Shown one piece after another: positions 54,863 through 64,000 of a DNA stretch of 64,000 nt. This DNA comes from Planctomycetota bacterium (GTDB lineage: Bacteria; Planctomycetota; Planctomycetia; Pirellulales; Pirellulaceae): assembly GCA_014381825.1 (NCBI GenBank), contig JACNKX010000058.1, positions 172,162 through 236,161 on the forward strand, read 5' to 3'. The notes beneath the pieces are model-generated. The model worked only from the letters and a program-made list of their open reading frames with translations, did no database searches and was not told the origin of the DNA. Both the position numbers and the translations under genes were made by a program. Positions within the stretch are counted from its first letter, which is position 1. Each line of letters opens with the position of its first letter.

Positions 54863-56818
54863 ATGAGTGGGCGATTGCGGCGTCAAATTGTTTGCGCCGT
54901 CAGTTTGCTCCTGTTTGCAAGCCGCGTCTGCGCTGAATCTCCATCGGTCCTGATTGACAATTTCGACGACGGAGTCCAAAACGAGCTGGGCGGCTATCGG
55001 AGCACATTCGCCGCCGCACCGTCGACCGTATCGGCCATGCGCGTTGCCGATATAGCTCGCGGCGCTGGGGGTCGGAGCGTTCGTATCGCTGCTGACCGGG
55101 CGGATCGAGGCTTTTGTGGCTACTGGATTCACCTCTTCGACATGCGGGCGATCGAGCGGCGATACTACGACGCCAGCCGGTTCGCGTATCTTTCCCTTTG
55201 GGTTCGCGGTGCCGAAGGTGGCGAAGATTTCTTAATCAAGCTGGCCGACGAGCGATGGATTTCGAAACAGGATTCGGTCACCTTCGCGCAAGCTTCGCAT
55301 GTCCTTCGTGATGGAATCACCACGAACTGGCAAGAACTCGTGATTCCGCTTCGTGGCCGACACAACTTCGACTGGCGAACGCTTGGCGGCGTCACCTTCG
55401 AGTTTGTTCATCCGGGCAAACAGGTTGTATTCATCGACGACATCGCCTTGAAGACAGAAGTCGACGATGTCTCTCCGCCCGCACGTTCCGCTGTCGCTTC
55501 GCTGATCCCACGCACTGATTCGATGCCTAGAAAGTTGTGGGTGTGGTCGACGGAGAAGCTCCTGCAAGACCCAAAAGCTCGCCGCGAACTGTTTGGGATC
55601 TGCCAATCACAGCACATCGATGAACTCTGGATGCAGTTGTTGTACGACGTGAATCGACGAACTGGGACGAGCGAGACGACGTGCACGCTTCGCTATGAAG
55701 ATGAGTTTCGCGTGATGCTGCGCGAGGCGCACCAACAGAGCATTCGCGTTCATGGATTGGATGGATATCCCGAGTATACGTTGCGCGAGAGCCATGATAT
55801 CCCACTTGGCGTCGTCGATTCCGTGATCGCGTTCAATCGCGAAGGACCGGACGATTCGCGTTTCGACGGCGTTCATTTTGACAATGAACCATACCTGTTG
55901 ATCGGTTGGCACAATCCGATACAACGCGGGAAGATTCTTCGCGATTTCCTCACGATTAATGCCGAGTGTCAGCGGCGCGTTCGAGAGTACTCCGAGATGC
56001 AATACGGAATCGACATTCCGTTCTGGTGGCAGGAGCGCGACGAAGTGACTGGCAAGATCGTCGGTGAAGTCGACTTCCGAGGAAAGCGCCAAGCGGCCAG
56101 CTTTCATTGTCTGGACCTGCTCGACAACGTGGGCGTGATGAACTATCGAGATGTCGCTGACGGCGCGGATGGGATGATCGCGCACGGACGTGAGTTGCTC
56201 GATTACGCGGATCACCATGGCCGGGCAGCGGTTTACATGGGAGTCGAAACATTTCGGTATCAGCCGACGCCAGTCTGGTTCGCGACGGGTGTTTCTGCTG
56301 CGCGATTCGATGCGATTCTCGAAGCCGAAGGTGAGCACATCGCTCGGATCAGCCGATTAAACGAATTGCGATTACGCACACTGGACGATGGCAAACATGT
56401 TTCGCTGGGCGTCGAGTTGCCACAGCCACTGACGATCGAAGCCGAACGGTTGGCCGCGAAGACGATGGGTGTTATCGCTAAGCATTTTGGCGTCCGCGAC
56501 GCTTCCGATGAGTCACGGGCCGCCATCAAACACGTCGCAAATGTCACAGAGAAAAATGCCGAATGGTCCAACCTGCGAACTCGGCCGATCACGGAAGTCG
56601 AATCAGCATCGCGATACGACGGATTCATGCTCGACGGAGTGATGCTATCGAAGATCACGTTCTCGGACGATTCGGTGGAAGACTTTCAACGCCAAGTTCG
56701 CGCCGCCGAACAATACTTCGGTCGCTACGAGCGATACGCCGGGACGGCAATTCACTGTTACGAGACGTTCCGCGACAAGCTGAAAGAAACAACCAGCACT
56801 AGCGCGCCGAGCCATTGA
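54863..56818 (+). CDS. Secreted protein with carbohydrate-binding-like and glycosidase-like (TIM-barrel) parts
   Basis: The start at 54863 gives a signal peptide (GRLRRQIVCAVSLLLFASRV, end near CAE). Residues about 25-205 look like a CIA30/CBM11-like jelly roll (NFDDGVQNELGGYR, YLSLWVRGAEGGEDFLIKL, VVFIDDIALK). The rest looks like a (beta/alpha) barrel with IDELWMQLLYDVN, DGVHFDNEPYLLIGWHN and VGVMNYRDVADGADGM, suggesting a hydrolase with acidic residues in the barrel. No family was firmly recognised. The last 20 bases overlap the convergent LPS-transport-like gene. Confidence 0.7.
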   Translation: MSGRLRRQIVCAVSLLLFASRVCAESPSVLIDNFDDGVQNELGGYRSTFAAAPSTVSAMRVADIARGAGGRSVRIAADRADRGFCGYWIHLFDMRAIERRYYDASRFAYLSLWVRGAEGGEDFLIKLADERWISKQDSVTFAQASHVLRDGITTNWQELVIPLRGRHNFDWRTLGGVTFEFVHPGKQVVFIDDIALKTEVDDVSPPARSAVASLIPRTDSMPRKLWVWSTEKLLQDPKARRELFGICQSQHIDELWMQLLYDVNRRTGTSETTCTLRYEDEFRVMLREAHQQSIRVHGLDGYPEYTLRESHDIPLGVVDSVIAFNREGPDDSRFDGVHFDNEPYLLIGWHNPIQRGKILRDFLTINAECQRRVREYSEMQYGIDIPFWWQERDEVTGKIVGEVDFRGKRQAASFHCLDLLDNVGVMNYRDVADGADGMIAHGRELLDYADHHGRAAVYMGVETFRYQPTPVWFATGVSAARFDAILEAEGEHIARISRLNELRLRTLDDGKHVSLGVELPQPLTIEAERLAAKTMGVIAKHFGVRDASDESRAAIKHVANVTEKNAEWSNLRTRPITEVESASRYDGFMLDGVMLSKITFSDDSVEDFQRQVRAAEQYFGRYERYAGTAIHCYETFRDKLKETTSTSAPSH

Positions 56819-59699
56819 ACTGGCTGAGATTCTGGATATCGATCGAATGTAGATCGCTGATCTCAAATTGCTTTGTCTCAGGCCAGAAGAGAATTTTGCG
56901 GGCTTTCAGTGGGGCGGGCGCTGCGTTCGGTGTTCGCTGATAGGCGAGCGTCGCATAGTTGCGACCATCGCCTTCTAGAACTAGCTGGTCTTTCGATTTG
57001 ACGTAGGAAATGCGTTGCGCCGACGCGTTGAAAGTTTGACCTCGAACGAAGGCGTTTCCCGTCGCTTCGAGTTCCACCGCGTCGAAGCGATCACGAGTTT
57101 GTCCCATGTCAGTCAGCGCAAGCCGCTGTGACGTGACAACAACATCGCGTGGGCCGAATCGCGAGGGATCGGTGACATCGATCACTTGGTCCCATCCAGC
57201 GACCGGTCCGTAGACAGTTCGCACGTTGCCAAGGAACTCCATTTGTCGACCAGTCAAGTTGCCGGAAAGTTCCTGTTGGAAATCGACTCGAAGGAAGTGT
57301 AAGCCTTTGGGTGTTGTTGCGAACTGGCCTTCTTTGAAGATTTCTTGCCCGTGATGCACGCTGGTCAACCACCCCGGGCCGTCTCCACGAAGCACTCCGC
57401 TGACTTGATCGATTCGCAAGTCACGGATCTCCATTCGTTCGGACGTCTTTCGCATGCCCCGCGGATCGATCGTTTCGCTCTGCAGGAAGCACTGTCCTTT
57501 GAACAGTAGTTCACGAAGTCCAACTTCGCTCGTGTCGTCTGGCCGCTTAAAACTGACGAAGCGCGTGAGCGTTACATTGAGCGATTCGCCTGTCGCGTTG
57601 AACCGAACCTGCTCGCCAGCTCGCATTGTTTGCACGCCTCGCGCGACGACATCACCGTCGAAAGTCGCCTGTTGTCCATCGAATCGCATGTGATGTTTCC
57701 ACTGGACAAACCAAGGATCTTGCGGCGTTTCTGGTCGCGGTAGCGTCATTTGCCCCGCGCCTTCGATGAACGCGTGGTTGCTGCCCTGGTGAAGCTCGAT
57801 CACATTGCCGACAAGTTGCGAGCCTTGAGCCATCACGCGGGCAGGCGACCCTTCGACAGTCGCGATTGGATTTTCGGTGGCCCCGTCGAGAACTCGGAAT
57901 ACGTGACAATCTAGCGACATTCCGGAGTCGAATTTAGGGGCAGCTTGCTCCTCGCAATGTACCCGGCCTTTTGCCGCGAGTTGAATAAGTTGCGGCTCGT
58001 CGCCAAGTTGAATTTCGGCGTTGAGTTGATCAGCTTGGACGACGAGCTTTCGGACCGGTTCCGAGGGTTGAGCCAGCTTTGGCTTCGCGAACAGGGGCGG
58101 TCTTGCTTGGCCATTCGCCAACTGGTGATTCGGGCCATCGTCCACGGTTGGCTGTGCGAACCAGATCTGTACGTCTTGAATCGTTCCTGCGATGTGCGGC
58201 GAATCGAATCGAACATTACCAAGTGCCTTCATGCGATCGGCAGTGATCGTCGCGCGGTCTGGATCATCACGACGTGGCAACTCAGCCAGATAGACATGAA
58301 GTTCATCCGCAAAGACTTCGCCAGCACCTTCGACCGCTACATGCGCTTCATCGACGAGTGACAAAACGTCGCTGCCGTTGAAAGGCTGGAGTACAACCTC
58401 CGTTTTCCAAGTCGCCTCGACTTGTTGTTGATCTTTGCCGAGGCGTCCCGTTACGCGTCCCGGCCCTCCAGCCCTCATACTGCCCAACTGCTTTCCCTTG
58501 CGTAGCTCGTACCACAACCACTTCGACTTGAACTCGAAGTTTTCGTTTCCAAGTACGACCGTGTCGCGATCTTGCATCGAAATCCGCTGCGTCGCGAAGT
58601 CGTATGTAAGTTGTTCGGCGCGCGCGAATGCACTGTAAGAGTCGGCACGTAGAGTCACTGGGAAACCAATCGCAACGAGTTTGCTTGGCGCAAACTTGAC
58701 CGACGACATGCTCGGAGTCTCGTCTTGCACATGCGCATGATCGAAGTGGACTCGCAATTCTTGGCAGTTTAGTTGATCGCTGGGCCCGTCAGCATTGTGC
58801 CGCACTACATCGACATGATCACTTAAACTGAGTTGCAACTCGTCGAAATCGAACTCGAGCGATCCTCGACATCGAATCTCGATCGGCGTTGAGTCGGCGG
58901 TTGTTCGCGGTGGATCGCTTTGGCCTGCGAGCGGCGATGCGGATAGGCTGTCAGCGGGAATCTGTAATTCGATCTTTTCGACTCTGACGAGTTCGAAGGA
59001 TTTCATTCGCCCAAGATTGGATTTGGTACGCGAAGTCTGGTTCACCTTGGCGGGAGGATGCATTTCGATCGAGAGGTCTCCGCCTGCTCCTGAATTCGGA
59101 CCGTACCGAAACGTTACATCACTTGGTGTCCAGATTCTTCTCTCTTCAATGCGGATGTCTCGCGTCGCGATTTCCAACCCATCGTCGGCACCGGGCGTGG
59201 GCGGGCTGTGGATGGTGACGACTCCGGCTAACTCGCCGCCGATCAACCGACCAAACTCGCCACGCGGGATGTTCAATTCGCCATCGAAGAACAGTATCGC
59301 GCCCTCCGTCGCTCGCAGGACGATCGGTCGGCTGTTTTCTTCGTCTGCTTGCCCGGTTCGAAAGATGAGCGTGCATCGATTCAGTTGCATCCGGCTGTTT
59401 GGCAGTGCTCGATAATCATCGAAGATCAATGTACCGCGATCGGTCTCCAACACCTTGGGACGATCGAGTTCCCATGAGCCTTCGGCAAAGAGCGATTCAA
59501 AGCCTCGCGACTTCGGTGCTGCATTCGAATGGCTGGAGGCCGACTGCGATGAAGGCGCTAACTCGATCGACGGTTCAAGCATCGGCACCGCAAGTACTGA
59601 GTAGGCCGAGTATCCTATTAGCACAATGACGAGCGAGGCGATCGTCCGCTTGAATCGTCCGTTCACGGTTAACCTTTGCAGGAGTTGTCTTGCGTCCAA
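56799..59699 (-). CDS. LptC/LptA-like (OstA fold) protein, large membrane-anchored
   Basis: 966 residues. A short N-terminal charged part and one membrane helix (about 19-40, TIASLVIVLIGYSAYSVLAV) precede a long beta-rich part with OstA-type strands (for example RFDGQQATFDGDVVARG and NRCTLIFRTGQ). It lies directly downstream of kdsC and kdsD on the same strand, the order known from kdsD-kdsC-lptC-lptA. So it likely bridges LPS transport across the periplasm, combining LptC and LptA in one large protein. The start is TTG at 59699 or GTG at 59666 (AAGG in front); this is unsure. Confidence 0.7.
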   Translation of the reverse strand: MDARQLLQRLTVNGRFKRTIASLVIVLIGYSAYSVLAVPMLEPSIELAPSSQSASSHSNAAPKSRGFESLFAEGSWELDRPKVLETDRGTLIFDDYRALPNSRMQLNRCTLIFRTGQADEENSRPIVLRATEGAILFFDGELNIPRGEFGRLIGGELAGVVTIHSPPTPGADDGLEIATRDIRIEERRIWTPSDVTFRYGPNSGAGGDLSIEMHPPAKVNQTSRTKSNLGRMKSFELVRVEKIELQIPADSLSASPLAGQSDPPRTTADSTPIEIRCRGSLEFDFDELQLSLSDHVDVVRHNADGPSDQLNCQELRVHFDHAHVQDETPSMSSVKFAPSKLVAIGFPVTLRADSYSAFARAEQLTYDFATQRISMQDRDTVVLGNENFEFKSKWLWYELRKGKQLGSMRAGGPGRVTGRLGKDQQQVEATWKTEVVLQPFNGSDVLSLVDEAHVAVEGAGEVFADELHVYLAELPRRDDPDRATITADRMKALGNVRFDSPHIAGTIQDVQIWFAQPTVDDGPNHQLANGQARPPLFAKPKLAQPSEPVRKLVVQADQLNAEIQLGDEPQLIQLAAKGRVHCEEQAAPKFDSGMSLDCHVFRVLDGATENPIATVEGSPARVMAQGSQLVGNVIELHQGSNHAFIEGAGQMTLPRPETPQDPWFVQWKHHMRFDGQQATFDGDVVARGVQTMRAGEQVRFNATGESLNVTLTRFVSFKRPDDTSEVGLRELLFKGQCFLQSETIDPRGMRKTSERMEIRDLRIDQVSGVLRGDGPGWLTSVHHGQEIFKEGQFATTPKGLHFLRVDFQQELSGNLTGRQMEFLGNVRTVYGPVAGWDQVIDVTDPSRFGPRDVVVTSQRLALTDMGQTRDRFDAVELEATGNAFVRGQTFNASAQRISYVKSKDQLVLEGDGRNYATLAYQRTPNAAPAPLKARKILFWPETKQFEISDLHSIDIQNLSQFNGSAR

Positions 59700-59728
59700 G
59701 TTTGGATGTAGAAGTTAAACGAGGTGAA

Positions 59729-60253
59729 TTACTCGCCAGTGTACTTGCGAATCAAATCGCCCCAGAGCCCTTTCGCTTTGGTGATGGTTTCAATTGCTTC
59801 TCTCACGGCACCTTGTCCACCCGGTAACTTTGTTACGTAGTGTGCAGCGCCGAGAATTTCCTCACTCGCATCCGCCACGGCAATCGCCAGTCCTACCGAA
59901 CGCATCACTGGCAGATCAGGGAGGTCGTCTCCTATGTAACAAACTTGCTCGGTTGTCAGGTCTAACTCATTCGCGACTTCGTGGGCGATGGAAAGCTTCT
60001 CTTCAAACCCTTGTCGCACCACATCAACACCCAACTCGGATGCACGCAGTTTGACGATGTGCGACGTGCGAGCAGTCAGGACCCCAAACTTGAATCCGCC
60101 CTTGCGCCACAACTTGATGCCGAGGCCATCGCGAACGTGAAATCGCTTGACTTCAATTCCCTGATTGTCATAGATGAGCCCACCGTCCGTTAACACGCCG
60201 TCAACGTCCGAAAGGATCAGCTCCACATTTTTGCATCGGTCTTCGGTCTTCAT
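59729..60253 (-). CDS. kdsC: 3-deoxy-D-manno-octulosonate 8-phosphate phosphatase
   Basis: A HAD-type phosphatase removing phosphate from KDO-8-P in LPS inner-core synthesis. DVDGVLTDG (nucleophile and helper Asp), VLTARTS and GDDLPDLPVM are all intact. Length 174 residues as usual for the tetrameric KdsC. It follows kdsD at eight bases on the same strand and precedes the LptC/A-like gene, giving an LPS cluster. Cytoplasmic. Confidence 0.95.
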   Translation of the reverse strand: MKTEDRCKNVELILSDVDGVLTDGGLIYDNQGIEVKRFHVRDGLGIKLWRKGGFKFGVLTARTSHIVKLRASELGVDVVRQGFEEKLSIAHEVANELDLTTEQVCYIGDDLPDLPVMRSVGLAIAVADASEEILGAAHYVTKLPGGQGAVREAIETITKAKGLWGDLIRKYTGE

Positions 60254-60261
60254 ATACGCGA

Positions 60262-61374
60262 CTAACCTGTCGGACGGTTCGGTAAGGGGAGTGTTTTTGG
60301 CGAAATTGAATCGGTAACTTCTGACGCTGGCAACGCATGCGCCAGCGGATTAGTCGGTGGTTTGATGGGCGATTCGAATGCTACGACGTCGGTGATATCG
60401 ATCAAACCTACCGGCTTCCCCTGATCGTTCACAACCGGAAGTTCGCTAATCTTTCGCTCACCAAGAATTTCGATCGCTTGACGCATACGCGTGCCTGCGA
60501 TGACCGTTGTGGGATTCTTTGTCATCAAGGACGCGATGGGTGCATCGAGCGCATCGTCACGTTTCGTTTCCAGTAGCCTTGCCAGGTCGCTATCGGTAAA
60601 GATGCCCGTCAGCCGTCCTTCCTCATTAGTTAGGATGATCGCGCCCGTTCTTCTTCCGGGACGGCTCGCCATCACGAACACATCGCGAATCGAATGCAAC
60701 TCGGTGGCGACACGACATTCGGCAAGCGGTCGCATGACATCTTCGACCTTGGCGAGTTTTCGACCGAGACTGCCGCCCGGATGAAAGCGGGCGAAGTCCT
60801 CGGGCGTGAACTGACGAATGCGACTCAGTACAAGCGCCAGGGCGTCGCCCATCGCCATCATTGCCGTCGTGCTAGTACTTGGTGCCAGGCCGTGCTCGCA
60901 GGCTTCGCGCATCGGCCCGAGATTGAGAACGACCCGGGCGGATTGAGCGAGCCTGCCGTCCGACTTGCCGGTGATCGCGATGAGCGGAGTTTGCATTTCG
61001 GCCAATGATGGCAGCAGTCGCACGATCTCCTCTGTCTCACCACTGAAGGAAAGAGCCAGAACCAAATCGCTGCTGTGAATCCGTCCCAGGTCGCCGTGGA
61101 TTGCTTCGGCGGGATGCAAGAAGTGGGCGCTTGTACCTGTCGATGCTAAGGTGGCGGTGATTTTCTGTCCGATTAGCCCCGCTTTGCCCATGCCCGTGAC
61201 AATCACGTTGCCTTGGCAGGTGAACAGCAATTCAAGGGCTTCGCAGAACTCGTCGTGCAATCGGCTCGCCAGCGCGATCAGAGCTTCGCCTTCTTCGCGA
61301 ATGACTTCACGACCAAACCGTAATTGCTCGAACCGACTCAGTCGAATCGAAGTGCTAGCAGCTTCCATGCTCAT
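60262..61374 (-). CDS. kdsD: D-arabinose-5-phosphate isomerase
   Basis: Interconverts ribulose-5-phosphate and arabinose-5-phosphate, the first step of KDO synthesis. The SIS domain (residues about 35-190; VTGMGKAGLIGQK, SFSGETEEI, TSTTAMMAMGDALA) is followed by two CBS domains (about 210-340). The ATG at 61374 is used; a TTG at 61410 is the longest option. A C-terminal tail of about 35 residues goes past the normal end. It is the first gene of the kdsD-kdsC-LptC/A-like unit. Confidence 0.94.
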   Translation of the reverse strand: MSMEAASTSIRLSRFEQLRFGREVIREEGEALIALASRLHDEFCEALELLFTCQGNVIVTGMGKAGLIGQKITATLASTGTSAHFLHPAEAIHGDLGRIHSSDLVLALSFSGETEEIVRLLPSLAEMQTPLIAITGKSDGRLAQSARVVLNLGPMREACEHGLAPSTSTTAMMAMGDALALVLSRIRQFTPEDFARFHPGGSLGRKLAKVEDVMRPLAECRVATELHSIRDVFVMASRPGRRTGAIILTNEEGRLTGIFTDSDLARLLETKRDDALDAPIASLMTKNPTTVIAGTRMRQAIEILGERKISELPVVNDQGKPVGLIDITDVVAFESPIKPPTNPLAHALPASEVTDSISPKTLPLPNRPTG

Positions 61375-61466
61375 GATCACGTCGTCCTTGACGTGGGGAA
61401 CGTGCGACAAAGGGAGGTGCGGATTCTACTCGTGCGGGCGAAATGGAGCAATGTTAGAGCGTGACG

Positions 61467-61868
61467 CTACCAGTAGTCCGGCGAGCCGGAAAGCTTGACA
61501 ACCCAGGCCACCAGAAGAAGACCTAACCACGCGGGCAAAAACCAACTTGGCGCAGATAACAAGCGACGCGAACAGAATCGGTGCGCTGGCACTAACACGG
61601 TGGCGGCAAACATTGCGACGAAGGGGATCGCCATAGCATTGAACCGCAAGGATTCACGCACCTCTCCCTGCAGCAGGCAAAGAAAGGCTCTTGTCCCGCC
61701 GGTCGTCGGGCACGGCAAGTCGGTGAGCGCTGTAAATAATGATGGTGGAAGCGTGCGCTGGCTCAGCCAAACCAAGTTCCACGCTAGGTAGACGCAAAAA
61801 AGCGAGACCGCCAGACAACGGAGCGCTATAGTAAAGCACCTAGACGGAGTGAGGACCTTGTAAGTCAA
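61467..61868 (-). CDS. DUF2752 membrane protein
   Basis: About 133 residues with two to three hydrophobic helices and the DUF2752 signature LPCPTTGGTRAF followed by SLRFNAMAIP. The only start in frame is a TTG at 61868, and no ATG precedes the first helix. It follows a 44-residue membrane protein gene by 21 bases on the same strand. Function unknown; it is a widespread small membrane family. Confidence 0.8.
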   Translation of the reverse strand: MTYKVLTPSRCFTIALRCLAVSLFCVYLAWNLVWLSQRTLPPSLFTALTDLPCPTTGGTRAFLCLLQGEVRESLRFNAMAIPFVAMFAATVLVPAHRFCSRRLLSAPSWFLPAWLGLLLVAWVVKLSGSPDYW

Positions 61869-61889
61869 CGTTGCACCGGAGACGGACTT

Positions 61890-62024
61890 CTACTCCGGCT
61901 CGCCTTTCAACGAATCGACAACGAACGGAATCCAGCACAACGGAAGGCATACAAGAAGCAGGATGATGAACACGATCATCCCGTTCTGATTAAGTCCGAG
62001 CATTACGGCTTTCCCTTGTGGCAT
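61890..62024 (-). CDS. Small 44-residue membrane protein
   Basis: The ATG at 62024 is preceded by GGGAGGA six bases away, a very good ribosome site. The peptide MPQGKAVMLGLNQNG is followed by one hydrophobic segment (MIVFIILLLVCLPLCWIPFVV) and a charged end DSLKGEPE, so it is a single-pass membrane protein. It sits in front of DUF2752 on the same strand and may be cotranscribed with it. Function is unknown. The strong ribosome site and clean hydrophobic pattern make it likely to be real. Confidence 0.75.
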   Translation of the reverse strand: MPQGKAVMLGLNQNGMIVFIILLLVCLPLCWIPFVVDSLKGEPE

Positions 62025-62164
62025 GCGAATCCTCCCGAGATAGTAGTTCGCGAACGAAGCGGTTGGACAACACCATGCCCATGCAGACGCGCCGATCGTG
62101 TGATTCAGTAAGATGAACGGTCGCCATCATACCAAATCGAACGCGTCCGTCAAATTTCCGCGGA

Positions 62165-63169
62165 TTACTGCGGAACTTTTCGAGCGTTCCCGGCCTGACC
62201 GAATGAGGTCATGCGGTCAATGCAGACCTGCTTCATTGCCGCACGTGCTGGCTTGAGGTAGTCGCGGGGATCGAACTTTTCAGGGCTCTCGGCGAGGACT
62301 TTGCGAATCGCACCCGTAATTGCCAAACGGTTATCGGTGTCGACGTTGATCTTGCGGACACCGTGCTTGATGCCCAATTGGATCTCTTCGACCGGAACTC
62401 CCCAAGTTTGTCGAATCTGGCCACCGTGGGCGTTGATGATGTCTTGCAACTCTTGCGGAACGGACGAACTGCCGTGCATGACGAGATGGCAATTGGGGAG
62501 CCGCTTGTGGATCTCGATAATGCGATCCATGGCCAGCGTCTCGCCATCGGGCTTGCGAGTGAACTTGTAAGCACCGTGGCTAGTGCCGATTGCAACGGCC
62601 AACGCATCGCAGCCTGTATCGGCGACGAACTGCTCTGCTTCGTCGGGATCGGTCAGCAGTTGATCGTGTGATAGTTGTCCGACAGCACCATGGCCGTCCT
62701 CCTGCTCGCCTTCGCCCGATTCGAGCGAACCGAGGCAGCCGAGTTCGCCTTCGACAGACACGTTATGTGCGTGAGCGAGTTTGACGACATCGCCGGTGAC
62801 TTTCACGTTGTAGTCATAGTCAGCCGGAGTCTTGCCGTCTTCCTTCAACGACCCGTCCATCATGACGGAAGTAAAGCCGTTCTTGATCGCGCTTTCGCAA
62901 GTCTCGACGCTGTTGCCGTGATCTTGGTGCATGACGATCGGAATATGCGGATACAACTCGGCGGCCGCCAGCATCAGATGACGGAGGTAATTGTCCTGCG
63001 AGTAAGATCGAGCCCCGCGCGACGCCTGGACGATCACGGGCGAGTCCGTCTCGTTGGCGGCTTCCATAATCGACTGGATCTGTTCCATGTTGTTGACGTT
63101 GAACGCGGCGACACCGTAATCGTTTTCGGCAGCGTGGTCCAACAACGTCCGCAGGGGAATTAAAGCCAT
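62165..63169 (-). CDS. fba: Class II fructose-bisphosphate aldolase
   Basis: Cleaves fructose-1,6-bisphosphate to two trioses in glycolysis or makes it in gluconeogenesis and the Calvin cycle. Zn2+ ligands appear as [11 protein letters not shown] and GTSHGAYK, and HGSSSVP is the substrate loop. The length of 334 residues fits the CbbA/Fba class IIA type. The ATG at 63169 ([11 protein letters not shown]) follows GAGGAG seven bases away; the frame from 63202 has no family sequence. A housekeeping gene in its own unit. Confidence 0.95.
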   Translation of the reverse strand: MALIPLRTLLDHAAENDYGVAAFNVNNMEQIQSIMEAANETDSPVIVQASRGARSYSQDNYLRHLMLAAAELYPHIPIVMHQDHGNSVETCESAIKNGFTSVMMDGSLKEDGKTPADYDYNVKVTGDVVKLAHAHNVSVEGELGCLGSLESGEGEQEDGHGAVGQLSHDQLLTDPDEAEQFVADTGCDALAVAIGTSHGAYKFTRKPDGETLAMDRIIEIHKRLPNCHLVMHGSSSVPQELQDIINAHGGQIRQTWGVPVEEIQLGIKHGVRKINVDTDNRLAITGAIRKVLAESPEKFDPRDYLKPARAAMKQVCIDRMTSFGQAGNARKVPQ

Positions 63170-63274
63170 TCTGTACTCCTCTGAATTCAATGGGCTCCTC
63201 AACTTTGGAGCAAGCCATTGATTATCGTGAAGACCCTAATCCCCGCAATGCCCCGTTTATCGGCCAACACAGGT

Positions 63275-64000
63275 TCAATCGATCGGCGTGGCGAGTGGTT
63301 CGACGGTTTGCTCGGGCGCAAACAGATCGTCGTATTGAGTCTGCGCCAGGCGGAGTACGAGAAGAAGCCGTTCCGATGAGTCCTCCGATCCGCGTGCGAA
63401 CAGCAACCCGCCAAGTCCACGCGCTTCCGCAGTACTGGTGACGAGCAACGTCTGCCCAGGAGAAAGGACGGCACTTAGGCGAAGCTGGTCGAACGCTGTT
63501 ACGTCGCGTCCGACATCGTTGACGAACGTTCCTTTACCAGGAGCCCATTGGTGCTTGACGTCACCGTGTCGGATCTCCGGGACCATCTCCACACGCACGG
63601 TACCGTCTCCAGCGGGAAAGCTACGGACGGCGAATAGGGCCGATCCCTGGTCGAATGTTTCCGCTCGAATGCGGTCGCCTTCTTTGAACACTACCACCTT
63701 GCGCTCGGCGATCGTGGGAACCACGATCAAGTCAGAGCGTTCGCCGGATCGATTCTGAAGCCTTCGGTAAAGCGACGTAACGCTGTCCGAGAGCAACGTG
63801 TCTCTTTCAACGGCCGGTTGCCCGCTGTCGCCAGCTCCCATCAGTTCTTGAAGTTCTTTGGGTAATTGAGTCCCCATCACACCGCTTCGCATTCCATTGG
63901 CAATCAAGTTGCGGCGAGTCTCGGCCTCTAGATGCTGCTCGTCAATTTGCTGCCACAACTCGCCCACCGCTTGCTCGCGCGCCCCTTCTCGAACACCCCC
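63275..64000 (-). CDS. Unknown protein, 5' end beyond the right edge
   Basis: The minus frame is open to the right edge, so only the C-terminal 240 or so residues are seen (the GTG at 63967 is the last visible start codon). The C-terminal stretch with LSPGQTLLVTSTAEARGLGGLLFARG looks like the pre-barrel or secretin-type domain that ends in a pore protein, though I cannot be sure. It is separated from fba by 105 bases with no clear promoter seen. No family was recognised. Confidence 0.7.
   Translation of the reverse strand, partial: GGVREGAREQAVGELWQQIDEQHLEAETRRNLIANGMRSGVMGTQLPKELQELMGAGDSGQPAVERDTLLSDSVTSLYRRLQNRSGERSDLIVVPTIAERKVVVFKEGDRIRAETFDQGSALFAVRSFPAGDGTVRVEMVPEIRHGDVKHQWAPGKGTFVNDVGRDVTAFDQLRLSAVLSPGQTLLVTSTAEARGLGGLLFARGSEDSSERLLLVLRLAQTQYDDLFAPEQTVEPLATPID

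Overview
The window looks like a chromosomal segment of a planctomycete, probably of the Pirellulales/Rhodopirellula type. That placement is an inference from gene content, not from a marker gene. The supporting families are DUF1501, DUF1549/DUF1553, DUF1559, DUF1598-like, a giant PVC-type dehydrogenase/heme protein, a sulfatase, a Ser/Thr kinase with an extracellular repeat domain, many secreted proteins and many c-type cytochromes. No tRNA, rRNA, CRISPR array, phage or insertion sequence was seen.

Layout. 1-10 kb: the 3' part of a multiheme/LVIVD-propeller cytochrome, a DPP-IV type peptidase, then a four-gene minus-strand operon (b-type membrane cytochrome, decaheme cytochrome, two c554-like multiheme cytochromes) that looks like an electron conduit. 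10-23 kb: a Ser/Thr kinase with a sigma-factor-like N-terminus, a secreted nitrilase-family hydrolase, a Tat-exported enolase-superfamily enzyme, a DUF1598-like protein, a DgcN/DgcA-like pair, a MATE transporter and a gamma-glutamyltransferase. 23-31 kb: a single-domain response regulator with a terminator, a hemerythrin-like protein, an amidase, a small secreted protein and a 1265-residue secreted multidomain heme protein.

30.6-32.8 kb is the most unusual part. Two divergent genes, a DUF1559 pseudopilin-like gene and a secreted thioredoxin-like gene, each carry a single in-frame UGA and otherwise stay open in the same frame. In the thioredoxin-like gene the UGA falls where the active-site cysteine would lie (W-UGA-P-G-K). 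A hairpin that loosely fits the bacterial SECIS rules follows both UGAs. They are either candidate selenoprotein genes or two neighbouring pseudogenes.

32.8-48 kb: an EF-hand protein, a DUF3500-like protein, a sulfatase, a REC-PAS-PP2C phosphatase, a propeller/diheme cytochrome, a 5'-truncated beta-helix gene and a DUF1549/1553-DUF1501-prepeptidase operon. 48-54 kb: a secreted protein with a good sigma70-like promoter, rpmA with an intrinsic terminator, obg-coaX (overlapping), an MnmE-like GTPase lacking the C-terminal cysteine motif, and a CPBP protease. 54-64 kb: two secreted proteins, a kdsD-kdsC-LptC/LptA-like lipopolysaccharide cluster, DUF2752, a 44-residue membrane protein, class II fructose-bisphosphate aldolase and the 3' part of an unknown gene. 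Two long palindromes share end and loop sequences but not stems, which suggests a dispersed repeat family.
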